Below, one piece after another: positions 33,065 through 42,604 of a stretch of DNA of 51,431 bases. Both the position numbers and the translations under genes were made by a program. Source of the stretch: CAZOZP01 sp964584325 (GTDB taxonomy: Bacteria > Bacteroidota > Ignavibacteria > Ignavibacteriales > Melioribacteraceae); the NCBI GenBank assembly GCA_964584325.1, contig CAZOZP010000020.1, forward strand, positions 1 to 51,431. Reading direction: 5' to 3'. Position 1 is the first letter of the stretch, and each line of letters starts with the position of its first letter. The notes beneath the pieces are model-generated. The model ran no database searches. It worked only from the letters and a program-made list of their open reading frames with translations, and had not been told where the DNA came from.

Positions 33065-34509
33065 TACAGCCTCATTGATTCAAGTTTTTGCTTAAGTATT
33101 TCATTTACTGCCTGCGGATTGGCTTTGCCTTTTGTTTCCTGCATTATTTTCCCTACAAAGAATCCGATGAGCTTTACTTTTCCGGCAAGATATTCCTTTA
33201 CTTCAGCAGGATTTTGCGATATTGCATTTTCAACGGCATTTTCTATAAGTGATGAATCTGTTATCTGAACAAGATTTTTATCTTTTACAATCTGCTCGGG
33301 ATCATTTCCTGATTTAAGCATCTCAGAGAAAACATCCTTAGCGATTTTCCCGTTGATTGTATTGTTGCTTATTAGATTAACAAGTTTACCGAGTTGTTCA
33401 GGTTTTACCGGAAATTCAGAAATCTCAACTTTTTCTTCTTTTATTACTTTTAAAACATCTCCCATAACCCAATTGCTAACCGCTTTTGGGTCTTTGGCAG
33501 TTTTAACTGCTGTTTCATAATAATCGGCTATATTTTTTGAAGAAGTAAGGATTTCCGCATCGTATTCAGGTAAACTGTAATCACTTACAAGCCGTGTTCT
33601 TCTTGCTTCAGGAAGTTCCGGGAGAGAATCAAGTATTTCAGTTCTCCACTTATCAGAAACAATAACCGGCATAAGGTCGGGTTCAGGAAAATATCTGTAA
33701 TCGTGAGCTTCTTCTTTGCTTCTCATTGGAAATACTTCATTAAGATCAGCATTCCATAATAATGTCTGCTGTACAATTTTTCCGCCGTCTTCAATAATTT
33801 CTGTCTGCCTTTCGATTTCCCGGTTAATTGCCTTTTCCACATTTCGGAACGAGTTCATATTCTTAACCTCGGCTTTAGTTCCGAACTCCTTTTGTCCAAC
33901 AGGCCTAATGGAAATATTAGCATCGCATCGGAGAGAACCCTCCTCCATATTTCCGTCGCAAATACCTAAATATTCGAGTATCTGTTTTATCTTAACAAGA
34001 TACAGATAAGCGTCTTCAGCAGAACGCATATCGGGCTCGGAAACAATTTCAATTAATGGAACACCGCATCTGTTAACATCAACGAGAGTATCTGAATCCT
34101 GGTCGTGGATGGACTTTCCTGCATCTTCTTCTAAATGAATTCTGGTAATTCCGAGTCTTTTGGCTGTTCCGTCTTTAGGTAATATATCTATATGTCCGTT
34201 TTCGCAAATAGGAAGGTCATATTGTGAAATCTGGTATCCCTTTGGTAAATCCGGATAAAAGTAATTTTTTCTGGCAAAAACTGATTTTTGATTAATTCTG
34301 CAATTAGTTGCCAATCCCATCCTGACTGCAAATTCAACTGCCTTTTTATTAAGAACCGGTAAAACACCCGGGTGGCCTAAGCATACGGGACAAATATTAG
34401 AATTGGCGGGATTCCCGAATTTTGTTGAGCAGCTACAGAATATTTTTGTTTCGGTGAGTAGCTGAGCGTGAACTTCAAGTCCGATAACAGCTTCATATTT
34501 ATTGTTCAT
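33064..34509 (-). CDS. gatB: Asp/Glu-tRNA amidotransferase subunit B (GatB)
   Basis: GatB is the kinase/amidotransferase subunit of GatCAB, which converts misacylated Glu-tRNA(Gln) or Asp-tRNA(Asn) to the correct amide. It begins with YEAVIGLEVHAQL, carries a zinc site with Cys25, Cys27, Cys40 and Cys43, and shows EGSLRCDANISIRP and the C-terminal GatB/Yqey domain. At 481 residues it has the usual length. gatA and gatC are not in the window. The next gene on the same strand is the SDR. Confidence 0.97.
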   Translation of the reverse strand: MNNKYEAVIGLEVHAQLLTETKIFCSCSTKFGNPANSNICPVCLGHPGVLPVLNKKAVEFAVRMGLATNCRINQKSVFARKNYFYPDLPKGYQISQYDLPICENGHIDILPKDGTAKRLGITRIHLEEDAGKSIHDQDSDTLVDVNRCGVPLIEIVSEPDMRSAEDAYLYLVKIKQILEYLGICDGNMEEGSLRCDANISIRPVGQKEFGTKAEVKNMNSFRNVEKAINREIERQTEIIEDGGKIVQQTLLWNADLNEVFPMRSKEEAHDYRYFPEPDLMPVIVSDKWRTEILDSLPELPEARRTRLVSDYSLPEYDAEILTSSKNIADYYETAVKTAKDPKAVSNWVMGDVLKVIKEEKVEISEFPVKPEQLGKLVNLISNNTINGKIAKDVFSEMLKSGNDPEQIVKDKNLVQITDSSLIENAVENAISQNPAEVKEYLAGKVKLIGFFVGKIMQETKGKANPQAVNEILKQKLESMRL

Positions 34510-34725
34510 TTTAAACCGGTAAAATTGAAATTTTTAATTTCCGAATATAATGAATAAAAAAAACAGATGAAAAACATCACGAGTTAATTTTGAGCCCCAG
34601 TCAAGATTTTGATAAAAATGATGATGGAAATAAACTACTTCATAAAAAGAAAAATAATTGACATTCGGAATCTAAAGTCTTATTTTTCGAACTTTCGGAA
34701 TACAAAAACCAATTAAAGGCATTTT

Positions 34726-36162
34726 TTGATTAAAGAATTTACACTCTTGGTTGTTCTCTTCTTTTGTGCCTTATCGATAAAGGCGCAGAATGCCCCTCCT
34801 GTGGTAGAGAATGTTAAAATTGCCAAAGTTGATGATTTTTTATTAATAAGTTATGATGTCTTTGATTATGAATCCGATTCCCTCCAGATAATTGTTAGCG
34901 CAAGTCCTGACAGTGGCCGAACCTGGAATTTATCCATAAATGAAATTGAAGGTGATTTCGGAAATAATGTTTCTCCCGGAATAGGTAAGACTATAAGGTG
35001 GGCTTTCCCGGATGAACATCCTGATCTTGAAGTTAACGGGCTTGTAGTAAGAATTTTTGCATATGACCGTAAAGCGGACGAAATACCGTTCGATCTTCTT
35101 CCCGTTGAGCAAGGAAAATATTTACGAGGTAAGCAGGCACGCAATGAATTTCTTCATTACGATTTTGAAATGATGAAGTATGAAGTAACTAACCTGCATT
35201 TTGCTGAATTCCTGAATGAATTAAATTCCAAAGGAAAACTTGAGATAAAGGATTCCATTGTTTATTTAAAAGTGCCGAATAATGCTTCAGAATTGCAGAA
35301 GGTTGAAGAACTGTACAGGATGGGCACTGAATATGCTTATATCAATACAGAACAGAATAAATTTACCGTTAAAATTAATTATGAATACCATCCGGTTGCC
35401 GGCGTGAGTTATTTAGCTGCACATAGTTTTGCCTTGAGATACGGAATGCGAATTCCAACATCGGCAGAATGGGAAAAGGCCGCTAGGGGCGAGAATCCTT
35501 CGGATTATTACTGGGGCGGCAAGGCTGATACAGCCAGAGCAACGTTTGTTCAATCAATTACTCCTTACGGTGAATTTACCACACCTACGGGATTCTATAA
35601 CGGGAAAATTTACAAAGGTTTCCGCACAAAGAATTCGGTTTCCGATTGTGGAGCATATGATATGACCGGAAATGTTTGGGAATTTACTTCGGATACTGTT
35701 GCCGATATACCCGGAAGCAAAATAATCAAGGGCGGAAGCTGTTTTTCAAATTCTGAAGAGATTAAAGTCTATTCAGAAAAAGTATTTACCGGTTTTATGG
35801 AAGATGCCGGATTTCGATGTGTTGTTTCAGACGGATTTTCAAAACCTGATTCAATATCATTTGCAAAAACGGAATTAGCCTCCGGAGAAGAAATATCTCC
35901 TGAGTTTCGACTTCACGATGCTTACCCAAATCCGTTTAATCCGGAAACGGTGATAAAAATAAATTTACCCGAACAGACAAAAGTAAAGATTGAAATATTC
36001 GATTTTCTCGGAAGGCGTGTTAAAGAACTTGCAGATGAAGTTTTTGAAGCAGGAGAACACAATTTCAGATTTAATGGCAGCGATCTTTCTTCAGGAATCT
36101 ATTTCTGTAAAATGAAAGCTAAAAAGAGCGTTCAGGTAAAAAGACTTATTTTGATGAAATAA
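34726..36162 (+). CDS. Secreted SUMF1-like (FGE-sulfatase fold) protein with T9SS sorting domain
   Basis: The 478-residue product starts at TTG with AAAGG about 10 bases upstream. It has a signal peptide (about residues 1-20, ending SIKAQ), an N-terminal beta domain, and a formylglycine-generating-enzyme/C-type-lectin-like domain (about 125-375) with PTSAEWEKAARGE, MTGNVWEFTSD and IIKGGSCFSNS. The tail has YPNPFNPETVIKINLP and SSGIYFCKMKA, a type IX sorting domain. The usual paired active-site cysteines of true FGE are not evident, so a binding or scaffold role is more likely than sulfatase activation. It should be cell-surface attached or released. Confidence 0.85.
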   Translation: MIKEFTLLVVLFFCALSIKAQNAPPVVENVKIAKVDDFLLISYDVFDYESDSLQIIVSASPDSGRTWNLSINEIEGDFGNNVSPGIGKTIRWAFPDEHPDLEVNGLVVRIFAYDRKADEIPFDLLPVEQGKYLRGKQARNEFLHYDFEMMKYEVTNLHFAEFLNELNSKGKLEIKDSIVYLKVPNNASELQKVEELYRMGTEYAYINTEQNKFTVKINYEYHPVAGVSYLAAHSFALRYGMRIPTSAEWEKAARGENPSDYYWGGKADTARATFVQSITPYGEFTTPTGFYNGKIYKGFRTKNSVSDCGAYDMTGNVWEFTSDTVADIPGSKIIKGGSCFSNSEEIKVYSEKVFTGFMEDAGFRCVVSDGFSKPDSISFAKTELASGEEISPEFRLHDAYPNPFNPETVIKINLPEQTKVKIEIFDFLGRRVKELADEVFEAGEHNFRFNGSDLSSGIYFCKMKAKKSVQVKRLILMK

Positions 36163-36274
36163 GACGGCTTTTAAGCTCAGAATTTTAGAAGATATCTTAG
36201 CTAAGTTCCATATCGCTTTAATTCTTCATTTTTCCCCTTAAAATTAATTTCTGGATATTATTTGCCTATTTGAT

Positions 36275-36282
36275 TATATTTG
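36275..36282 (+). promoter_or_regulatory. Candidate TAnnTTTG -7 element before cmk
   Basis: The sequence TATATTTG matches the -7 element TAnnTTTG used by the Bacteroidota primary sigma factor. It ends only 6 bases before the cmk ATG at 36289, so a transcript from it would be almost leaderless. There is no obvious Shine-Dalgarno sequence in between. No good -33 element is visible at the expected distance, so confidence is limited. Confidence 0.4.
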
Positions 36283-36288
36283 CGGTCT

Positions 36289-36963
36289 ATGTCAAAAAAT
36301 ATAATTATAGCAATAGACGGCCCGGCGGGGTCAGGAAAAAGTACATTGGCAAAAATGCTTGCCGGAAAACTTGGTTTTGTTTATCTGGACACAGGGGCAA
36401 TGTACAGGGCAGTTACTTATCTGGGGTTAAGGGAAGGAATTGCCGATAATCAAAATGCATTAACTGCTTTGGTAAAAAAATCTGAGTTTGACTTGGATTT
36501 CCGCAACAATACTGCAATTGTTTTTATAAACGGAGAAGATGTTACCGAGAAAATCCGTTCCGTAGAAGTGAGTTTTAAGGTAAGTGACGTAGCAGCAATT
36601 CCTGAAATAAGAGAAGAACTTGTTAGAATTCAGCAGCAGTTCGGTCGTGAAAAAAACATCGTAACGGAAGGAAGAGATACAACTACGGTTGTTTTTCCTG
36701 AAGCTGATATAAAAGTATTTCTTACCGCTTCAATAGATAAAAGAGCAGAAAGGCGCAAAAAAGATTTTGAAGCGCAGAATGAAGAGATTACGGTTGATAA
36801 AATTAAAGAAAATATAAACATGCGCGATAAGATTGATTCTCAGCGCAAGGCCAGTCCCCTGACAAAAGCCGAGGGTTCGATTGAAATAGATTCATCTTCG
36901 TTAAGTGTGGAAGAAGAAGCTGAAATTATTCTTAAAAGACTGGAAGAAATTAGGAAAATTTAG
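36289..36963 (+). CDS. cmk: Cytidylate kinase
   Basis: Cmk phosphorylates CMP and dCMP. The 224-residue product has the P-loop GPAGSGKS (residues 11-18), LDTGAMYRAVTYLG, the EGRDTTTVVFPEA segment and a C-terminal RKASPLTKAEGSIEIDSS, all family signatures. I use the ATG at 36289; an upstream TTG at 36280 would overlap the promoter-like element. rpsA follows after 87 bases, a common pairing of cmk with the gene for ribosomal protein S1. Confidence 0.97.
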   Translation: MSKNIIIAIDGPAGSGKSTLAKMLAGKLGFVYLDTGAMYRAVTYLGLREGIADNQNALTALVKKSEFDLDFRNNTAIVFINGEDVTEKIRSVEVSFKVSDVAAIPEIREELVRIQQQFGREKNIVTEGRDTTTVVFPEADIKVFLTASIDKRAERRKKDFEAQNEEITVDKIKENINMRDKIDSQRKASPLTKAEGSIEIDSSSLSVEEEAEIILKRLEEIRKI

Positions 36964-37050
36964 GCCGGATATATGTTAAACTAAAAAAACAGCTTTCCCT
37001 GAAGAAACGGCCTTTGGAAGGAAAAGCAGAAATAATTATCAGGAGGACGC

Positions 37051-38877
37051 GTGGTCCAACAAGAACAAAAAAAGCCGGTTAGAAAAAACCGCACAGTAAT
37101 TAAATTCTATAACGAAGATGAATACACGCCACAGGAACTGGAACAGTTTCTTCATTTTTACGGCGATTCTTTCCGCGACCTTAAGGAAGGGGAAATTATC
37201 AAAGGAAAAATAGTAGGCGTAAACCAGGATGTTGTAGTTGTTGATGTAGGATTCAAATCAGACGGCTCAATAGCCAGAAACGAATTTGAAGGTGAAGCTA
37301 TTGAAATAGGTTCAGAAATCGACATAGTTGTACAGAGTATCGAAGGCGAAGATGGAATTCCTGTTCTTAGCAAGAAAGAGGCAGATAATCTTAAAATCTG
37401 GAATAGAATACTCAATGCAAATGAAAAAGACGAAATTATTAGCGGAAAAATTCTTAAGAGAATTAAAGGCGGTATGGTTGTTGACCTTCTCGGTTTTGAA
37501 GCATTCCTCCCCGGTTCACAGATAGATATCCGTCCGGTTAGAGATTTCGATGCTTATGTTGGTCAAACAATGGAATTCAAGATTGTTAAGATCAATATAC
37601 CTACAAAGAATGTTGTTGTATCGCATAAAATTCTTATTGAAAAGAATATCGAAGGTACCAGAAAAGAAATTCTTGAAAGCCTTGAGAAAGGACAGATTCT
37701 TGAAGGTACGGTTAAAGCTATTACTGATTTCGGTGTGTTTGTTGACTTAGGCGGTGTTGACGGTCTTGTTCACATTACAGATCTTAGCTGGGGAAGAATT
37801 AACCACCCAAGCGAAATTGTCAGACTCGATGAAAAAATTAAAGTTGTTGTTACAGACTACGATCTTGAAAAAAGAAGAATTTCTCTTAGCCTCAAACAAC
37901 TTATGCCACATCCATGGGATAAAATCGAAGAAAAATACAAAATCGGCGATAAAGTTTCCGGCCGCGTAGTTTCTCTTACAGATTACGGCGCTTTCATTGA
38001 AATCGAAAAAGGCATTGAAGGTCTTATTCATATTTCTGAAATGAGCTGGACTCTTCATATTAAGCATCCTTCCCAGCATGTTTCAATGGGTCAGGTTGTT
38101 GAAGCTGAAATACTCAGCCTTGATAAGAACGAAAAGAAGATTTCTCTCGGTATGAAACAGCTAGTTCCGGATCCGTGGACAGAACTTATGAAGAAATATC
38201 CTGTAGGATCAAAACACGAAGGTGTTGCCAGAAATCTTACAAATTTCGGCGTGTTTGTTGAACTTGAACCCGGAGTTGACGGACTTATACATATTTCTGA
38301 TCTCTCCTGGACAAAGAAAATCCGCCACCCCGGCGAAGTTGTTAAGAAAGGCGAAAGAATTGAAGTAATTGTTCTTGGTGTTGACACTGAACAAAGAAAA
38401 ATATCTTTAGGCCACAAACAGGTTAAAGAAAATCCATGGACAGAGTTCGAAAAAACTTATGCCGTTGGTACAATAGTAGAAAGCAAAATTGTCAGAATCA
38501 TTGAAAAAGGACTTATTGCTGAAATAGCAGGAGAAGTTGACGGGTTTATTCCTACAACTCAGCTTTCTCCGTCAAGAATCAAGAATCTCATTTTCGGATT
38601 CCCGCTTGATTCAAAGATTAAAGTTCGTGTAGTTGAATTTGACAGAGACAATAAAAAGATAGTTCTCAGCGCACTTGGTGCTCTGAAAGAAGCATCTGAA
38701 GAAGAAATTGCCGAATACATCAAAGTTCATAATCTTGAAAGAGTTACAACAGACGAGATTAAGAACGCCGACCTCGGAAAATATGATTCTTCCGATTTCA
38801 ATCTTTATGAAACAGAAATCAGAAAAGATGCTGCTCCGGAAGCCGCTAAAGCAGAACCGGAAAGCGAACAGAAATAA
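37051..38877 (+). CDS. rpsA: 30S ribosomal protein S1
   Basis: S1 helps the ribosome bind and unfold mRNA. The 608-residue protein has six S1 domains at about residues 46-108, 127-193, 213-283, 299-369, 385-456 and 472-541; domains 3 to 5 carry repeated GLIHISxxSW-type motifs, for example GLVHITDLSW. It starts at GTG behind a perfect AGGAGG. The C-terminal tail is acidic and low complexity. A strong terminator follows, so cmk-rpsA may form one unit. Confidence 0.97.
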   Translation: MVQQEQKKPVRKNRTVIKFYNEDEYTPQELEQFLHFYGDSFRDLKEGEIIKGKIVGVNQDVVVVDVGFKSDGSIARNEFEGEAIEIGSEIDIVVQSIEGEDGIPVLSKKEADNLKIWNRILNANEKDEIISGKILKRIKGGMVVDLLGFEAFLPGSQIDIRPVRDFDAYVGQTMEFKIVKINIPTKNVVVSHKILIEKNIEGTRKEILESLEKGQILEGTVKAITDFGVFVDLGGVDGLVHITDLSWGRINHPSEIVRLDEKIKVVVTDYDLEKRRISLSLKQLMPHPWDKIEEKYKIGDKVSGRVVSLTDYGAFIEIEKGIEGLIHISEMSWTLHIKHPSQHVSMGQVVEAEILSLDKNEKKISLGMKQLVPDPWTELMKKYPVGSKHEGVARNLTNFGVFVELEPGVDGLIHISDLSWTKKIRHPGEVVKKGERIEVIVLGVDTEQRKISLGHKQVKENPWTEFEKTYAVGTIVESKIVRIIEKGLIAEIAGEVDGFIPTTQLSPSRIKNLIFGFPLDSKIKVRVVEFDRDNKKIVLSALGALKEASEEEIAEYIKVHNLERVTTDEIKNADLGKYDSSDFNLYETEIRKDAAPEAAKAEPESEQK

Positions 38878-38898
38878 TATCTTGAGTTAGAATTAAAG

Positions 38899-38954
38899 GG
38901 CTGTAATAGTTCAGAAAATATATTATATTTTGAACGTTACAGCCTTTTTTTTTT
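38899..38954 (+). terminator. Rho-independent terminator after rpsA
   Basis: The outer stem GGCTGTAA (38899-38906) pairs with TTACAGCC (38937-38944), and an inner AT-rich stem runs from GTTCA (38909-38913) to TGAAC (38931-38935). A run of ten T follows directly. It lies 22 bases after the rpsA stop and 12 bases before the start of the next gene, whose ribosome binding site follows the T-run. Confidence 0.92.
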
Positions 38955-38966
38955 GAAAGGAAAAAT

Positions 38967-40301
38967 TTGAGTAAAAAAGTTGCTTTTTATACACTCGGAT
39001 GTAAACTGAATTTTGCAGAAACATCTTCAGTTGGCCTACAGTTTCTGAAGAATGGTTTTGAAATAGAAGATTTTAATTCGAAAGCTGATGTATATCTTAT
39101 TAATACTTGCTCAGTGACCGATAATGCCGATAAAGAATGCCGCCGGATCGTAAGGCGCGCAATGAGAAACAATCCCAATGCTTATATAATTGTTACAGGC
39201 TGTTATGCACAGCTTCGTCCGGGAGAAGTATCCTCAATTCCCGGTGTGGATCTTGTGCTCGGCAGCAATGAAAAGTTTGATGTATTTGATTTTGCCCGCG
39301 ATTTTATAAAATCTGATGTTTCCTGCATTTATACTGCACCGGTTGAAGGAAACAGCAAGTTTCGTGCAGCTTCTTCAAGTGATGCAGACTCGAGAACAAG
39401 AGCTTTTTTGAAAGTACAGGATGGTTGCGATTTCCCCTGTACTTATTGCACAATTCCCAAGGCAAGAGGTGCAAGCAGAAGTGAAAATCCGGAAAATGTG
39501 CTGATACAGGCAGAACAACTTATTAAAGAAGGCTACAGGGAAATTATTCTTACAGGTGTTAATGTGGGGGATTACGGTAAGAATAGCGAATTTGATCTTG
39601 CCTCACTCTTGAAAAGTCTTGTTCGTATAAATGGGGATTTTAGAATCAGAATAAGTTCAATAGAACCAAACCTTGTAACAGATGAGATTATTACCCTTGT
39701 TAAAAACGAGGAAAAACTTGCAAGGCATTTTCATATTCCGCTCCAGAGCGGAAGCACGGAAATTCTCAAGCTTATGAAGAGACGATATAATAAAAATTTA
39801 TATATTGATCGTGTTCATAAAATTGCGGAGGAGATTCCGGATGCAGGAATTGGTGCAGATGTGATTTCTGGATTTCCGGGCGAGACGGAAGAGCATTTTG
39901 CGGAAACTTACGAATTTGTTGATTCACTTCCTTTGTCATACCTTCACGCATTCAGTTACAGCGAGAGACCGGGAACTCCGGCAATAGAATATCCCGGTTC
40001 AGTTGATCCGGCAGAAAGACGGAATCGTACAAACAGATTAAGGGATTTGGGAGAAGGGAAAAAGCTCGGGTTTCATTCGCGTTTCGTTAATTCTAATCTC
40101 CGAGTGCTTTTTGAATCAAGCCACGATGACGGAATCATAAAAGGATTTTCTTCCAATTATGTAAGGGTGGCTCACAGGTATTCTACCGGATTAGAAAACA
40201 GTTACTTTGATGCAAGAATAAAGGGTGCCGATGCTATGGGAGCCTATACTGAAGAGTATTATTTAAGTGACATAAATCAATTAGTAATTAAAGCAGGTTA
40301 A
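38967..40301 (+). CDS. mtaB: tRNA (t6A37) methylthiotransferase, MtaB-like
   Basis: MtaB adds a methylthio group to t6A37 in tRNA, using radical SAM chemistry and two iron-sulfur clusters. The product has an MTTase domain with cysteines 12, 48 and 79, a radical SAM cluster motif CxxxCxxC at Cys154, Cys158 and Cys161 in DGCDFPCTYCTIP, and a C-terminal TRAM-like region. The start GCKLNFAETS is typical of MtaB rather than MiaB (GCQMN). It begins at TTG behind GAAAGG. It is followed 1 base later by a small-membrane-protein gene. Confidence 0.93.
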   Translation: MSKKVAFYTLGCKLNFAETSSVGLQFLKNGFEIEDFNSKADVYLINTCSVTDNADKECRRIVRRAMRNNPNAYIIVTGCYAQLRPGEVSSIPGVDLVLGSNEKFDVFDFARDFIKSDVSCIYTAPVEGNSKFRAASSSDADSRTRAFLKVQDGCDFPCTYCTIPKARGASRSENPENVLIQAEQLIKEGYREIILTGVNVGDYGKNSEFDLASLLKSLVRINGDFRIRISSIEPNLVTDEIITLVKNEEKLARHFHIPLQSGSTEILKLMKRRYNKNLYIDRVHKIAEEIPDAGIGADVISGFPGETEEHFAETYEFVDSLPLSYLHAFSYSERPGTPAIEYPGSVDPAERRNRTNRLRDLGEGKKLGFHSRFVNSNLRVLFESSHDDGIIKGFSSNYVRVAHRYSTGLENSYFDARIKGADAMGAYTEEYYLSDINQLVIKAG

Positions 40302-40302
40302 T

Positions 40303-41016
40303 ATGCGAAAAATAGTTTTGTTATTTTTTATTGCAGGTGTTGTATTCTGCCAGTCTGCCAGCCTAACGGAATTGAGAATTGAAATAAAAGATGCTGGTCT
40401 TGCACCTATGTCAGAATTGCCGGTTAAGTCTCAATCTAATAAAAAGAACGCTGCAGTTGCAATTTTATATTCCATGCTTTTACCCGGAATGGGCGAGCTT
40501 TATGCCGGAGATTACTCAAGCGGAAAATATTTTACTATTGCAGAAGCCGGATTGTGGGGAACGTTGATCGGGCTTAATTATTATCAGGGATGGAAAGAAG
40601 ATAATTATAAATCATTTGCAAAATCAAGAGCCGGTGTTTCGGGGGATAAAGATGAACAGTTCTATATCGATATAGGTAATTATGCAAGCATTGAGGCATA
40701 TAATCTTGAAAAAGAATTGAACCGTGAATTCAGTGACCGGTATAATGTGCAGTCTGATTACTGGAGATGGGAATCAGCTCAGCAAAGACGCGAATACCGC
40801 AGTATGTGGCTTTCGGCAGAATATGCAGGGAATACAATGAAGTTTGTTGGTGCGGCAATGGTTTTGAATAGAGTATTAAGCGCAATAAATGCCGTAAGAC
40901 TGGTTTCCAAACATAACCGGGAAATTGCAGGAAATGAATGGGGAGTATCTTTTAGTCCGGTAACAGCAGCAAATATTCCGGCAGGGATGCAGTTGAATTT
41001 CCACACACAGCTTTGA
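40303..41016 (+). CDS. DUF5683-like membrane protein
   Basis: The 237-residue protein has an N-terminal signal-like segment (about residues 1-19; a Cys follows in VVFCQSAS, so lipid modification is possible). A DUF5683-like core follows, with AVAILYSMLLPGMGELYAGD and a hydrophobic helix AEAGLWGTLIGLNYYQGW. A second hydrophobic stretch lies at about 185-205. Proteins of this type in the Bacteroidota and Ignavibacteria are thought to be envelope-associated but have no established function. It sits between mtaB and truA with gaps of 1 base on each side. Confidence 0.75.
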   Translation: MRKIVLLFFIAGVVFCQSASLTELRIEIKDAGLAPMSELPVKSQSNKKNAAVAILYSMLLPGMGELYAGDYSSGKYFTIAEAGLWGTLIGLNYYQGWKEDNYKSFAKSRAGVSGDKDEQFYIDIGNYASIEAYNLEKELNREFSDRYNVQSDYWRWESAQQRREYRSMWLSAEYAGNTMKFVGAAMVLNRVLSAINAVRLVSKHNREIAGNEWGVSFSPVTAANIPAGMQLNFHTQL

Positions 41017-41017
41017 A

Positions 41018-41785
41018 ATGCCAAACTATTTACTAAAAGTTCAGTATGACGGAACAAATTTCGCGGGTTGGCAGATACAAAAAAATGCAGATTCAGTTCA
41101 GGGCAGGATAACTTCTGCCCTCGAAATTTTGTTCAAAGAAAAAATCAATTTAATCGGCTCCGGCAGAACTGATGCAGGGGTTCATGCCTGGGGACAAGTT
41201 GCAAACTTCCGTGCTTCCGTTGAGAAAGATTCCGAAAAACTGCACCGATCGCTAAACGGGATGCTCCCGCCTGAAATAAGAATAAAATCTATATTCACGG
41301 TACCCGAAGAGTTTCACGCAAGATTTGATGCAAAACGAAGAATTTACATATATGTTTTGAGTACATCTGAAAATCCCTTTTTCAGGAAGTATTGTTTGTT
41401 CAAGAATCATTATTCCTCACTTAATATCTCCGGGCTAAACAGCATTTCGGAAAAGTTTATCGGAAAAAAGGATTTTTCTTCATTTTCCAGAAAAATATGC
41501 GCTTCTGAAAACAAGCTTTGTGATGTAACGGATGCAAGATGGTACAGAAAAGGCGATTTCGTCTTTTTCAGAATTGAGGCCGACAGGTTTTTACACGGAA
41601 TGGTAAGGGCAATTACAGGAAGTGTTCTTAAAATATACGAGACAAATAGAGAACCGTCTGTTGTGTCTGAAATACTTATGCAAAAAGACAGGGAAGCGGC
41701 ATTCGAGTCAGTTCCGTCTTCCGGCCTTTTTCTGTTTAAAGTGAAATACCCGGCAAGCGCGACGGGTGAAGTCCGAAACATTTAA
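41018..41785 (+). CDS. truA: tRNA pseudouridine(38-40) synthase TruA
   Basis: TruA modifies uridines 38-40 in the tRNA anticodon arm. The 255-residue protein has the start YLLKVQYDGTNFAGWQIQ, the catalytic Asp52 in GSGRTDAGVHAWGQVANF, and a C-terminal RFLHGMVRAITGSVL motif. The length matches bacterial TruA. With mtaB two genes upstream, this stretch encodes tRNA modification enzymes. No terminator is visible in the following 212 bases. Confidence 0.96.
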   Translation: MPNYLLKVQYDGTNFAGWQIQKNADSVQGRITSALEILFKEKINLIGSGRTDAGVHAWGQVANFRASVEKDSEKLHRSLNGMLPPEIRIKSIFTVPEEFHARFDAKRRIYIYVLSTSENPFFRKYCLFKNHYSSLNISGLNSISEKFIGKKDFSSFSRKICASENKLCDVTDARWYRKGDFVFFRIEADRFLHGMVRAITGSVLKIYETNREPSVVSEILMQKDREAAFESVPSSGLFLFKVKYPASATGEVRNI

Positions 41786-41997
41786 TCCAATTCTTCAGGA
41801 TAGATAAGAATAATCAATATATAAAAGGGTTATTCGGTTAAATTTTGCGGATTATTTTGCATTTCATATTTAATCTTTTGCCCATTTTTACTATTTTAGG
41901 CGCAAGTCAAAATAATTATGAGTTATATATCGCATTTTTAACTTATTGAAAAGTTCTTAAGTCTATAAACAGAAAGAGCATTGCCGGAATTGAACAA

Positions 41998-42588
41998 ATG
42001 ATAAACAAAATCAAAAATAAAATGAAAAATCAAATTGGAAGCAGAATTACACACCTTCGTGAAGGGTTAAATATTTCTTTTGATGAATTGGCCGAAAGAG
42101 CTGCCATAACAAGGGAACAGCTTGAAGAGATTGAAAAAAACAATATTATTCCTTCTCTGGCACCTCTTCTTAGAATTGCCAGAGTGCTGGGTGTGCGTCT
42201 GGGAACATTTATGGAAGACTATGAGCATATTGGCCCTACAATTACGCGAAAAGATACTTCTATTCCGAGTATAAGCTTTTCCAATAACCAGAGTGCAGAT
42301 AAATCCGCAATGCTTTATTTCCCGCTTGCTTCAGAAAAGACCGGCAGACATATGGAGCCGTTCATTATTGAGATCAAGACTGTAAGTGAGGAATATTCCC
42401 TTTCAACACATGAAGGGGAAGAGTTTATTTATGTACTTCAAGGAAATATTGAAATTGTTTACGGAAAAGAGTTAATTACACTTGGCCCGGGCGATAGCAT
42501 TTATTATGATTCGATTGTTCCGCACCATGTTCATGCTTCCGGGAATTCCGATGCCAGGATAATGGCTGTAGTTTATATTCCTTTATAA
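41998..42588 (+). CDS. XRE-family regulator with cupin domain
   Basis: The 196-residue protein has an N-terminal helix-turn-helix (about residues 14-70, with FDELAERAAITREQLEEIEK) and a C-terminal cupin fold (about 115-192, with HEGEEFIYVLQGNIEIVYG and PGDSIYYDSIVPHHV). Such regulators commonly bind a small metabolite. The gene sits 16 bases before an acyl-CoA synthetase, so it probably controls that gene in response to a fatty or carboxylic acid; this is inference. The start could also be the ATG at 42022. No clear ribosome binding site is seen at either. Confidence 0.85.
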   Translation: MINKIKNKMKNQIGSRITHLREGLNISFDELAERAAITREQLEEIEKNNIIPSLAPLLRIARVLGVRLGTFMEDYEHIGPTITRKDTSIPSISFSNNQSADKSAMLYFPLASEKTGRHMEPFIIEIKTVSEEYSLSTHEGEEFIYVLQGNIEIVYGKELITLGPGDSIYYDSIVPHHVHASGNSDARIMAVVYIPL

Positions 42589-42604
42589 TCACCGGCAGAC
42601 TAAT

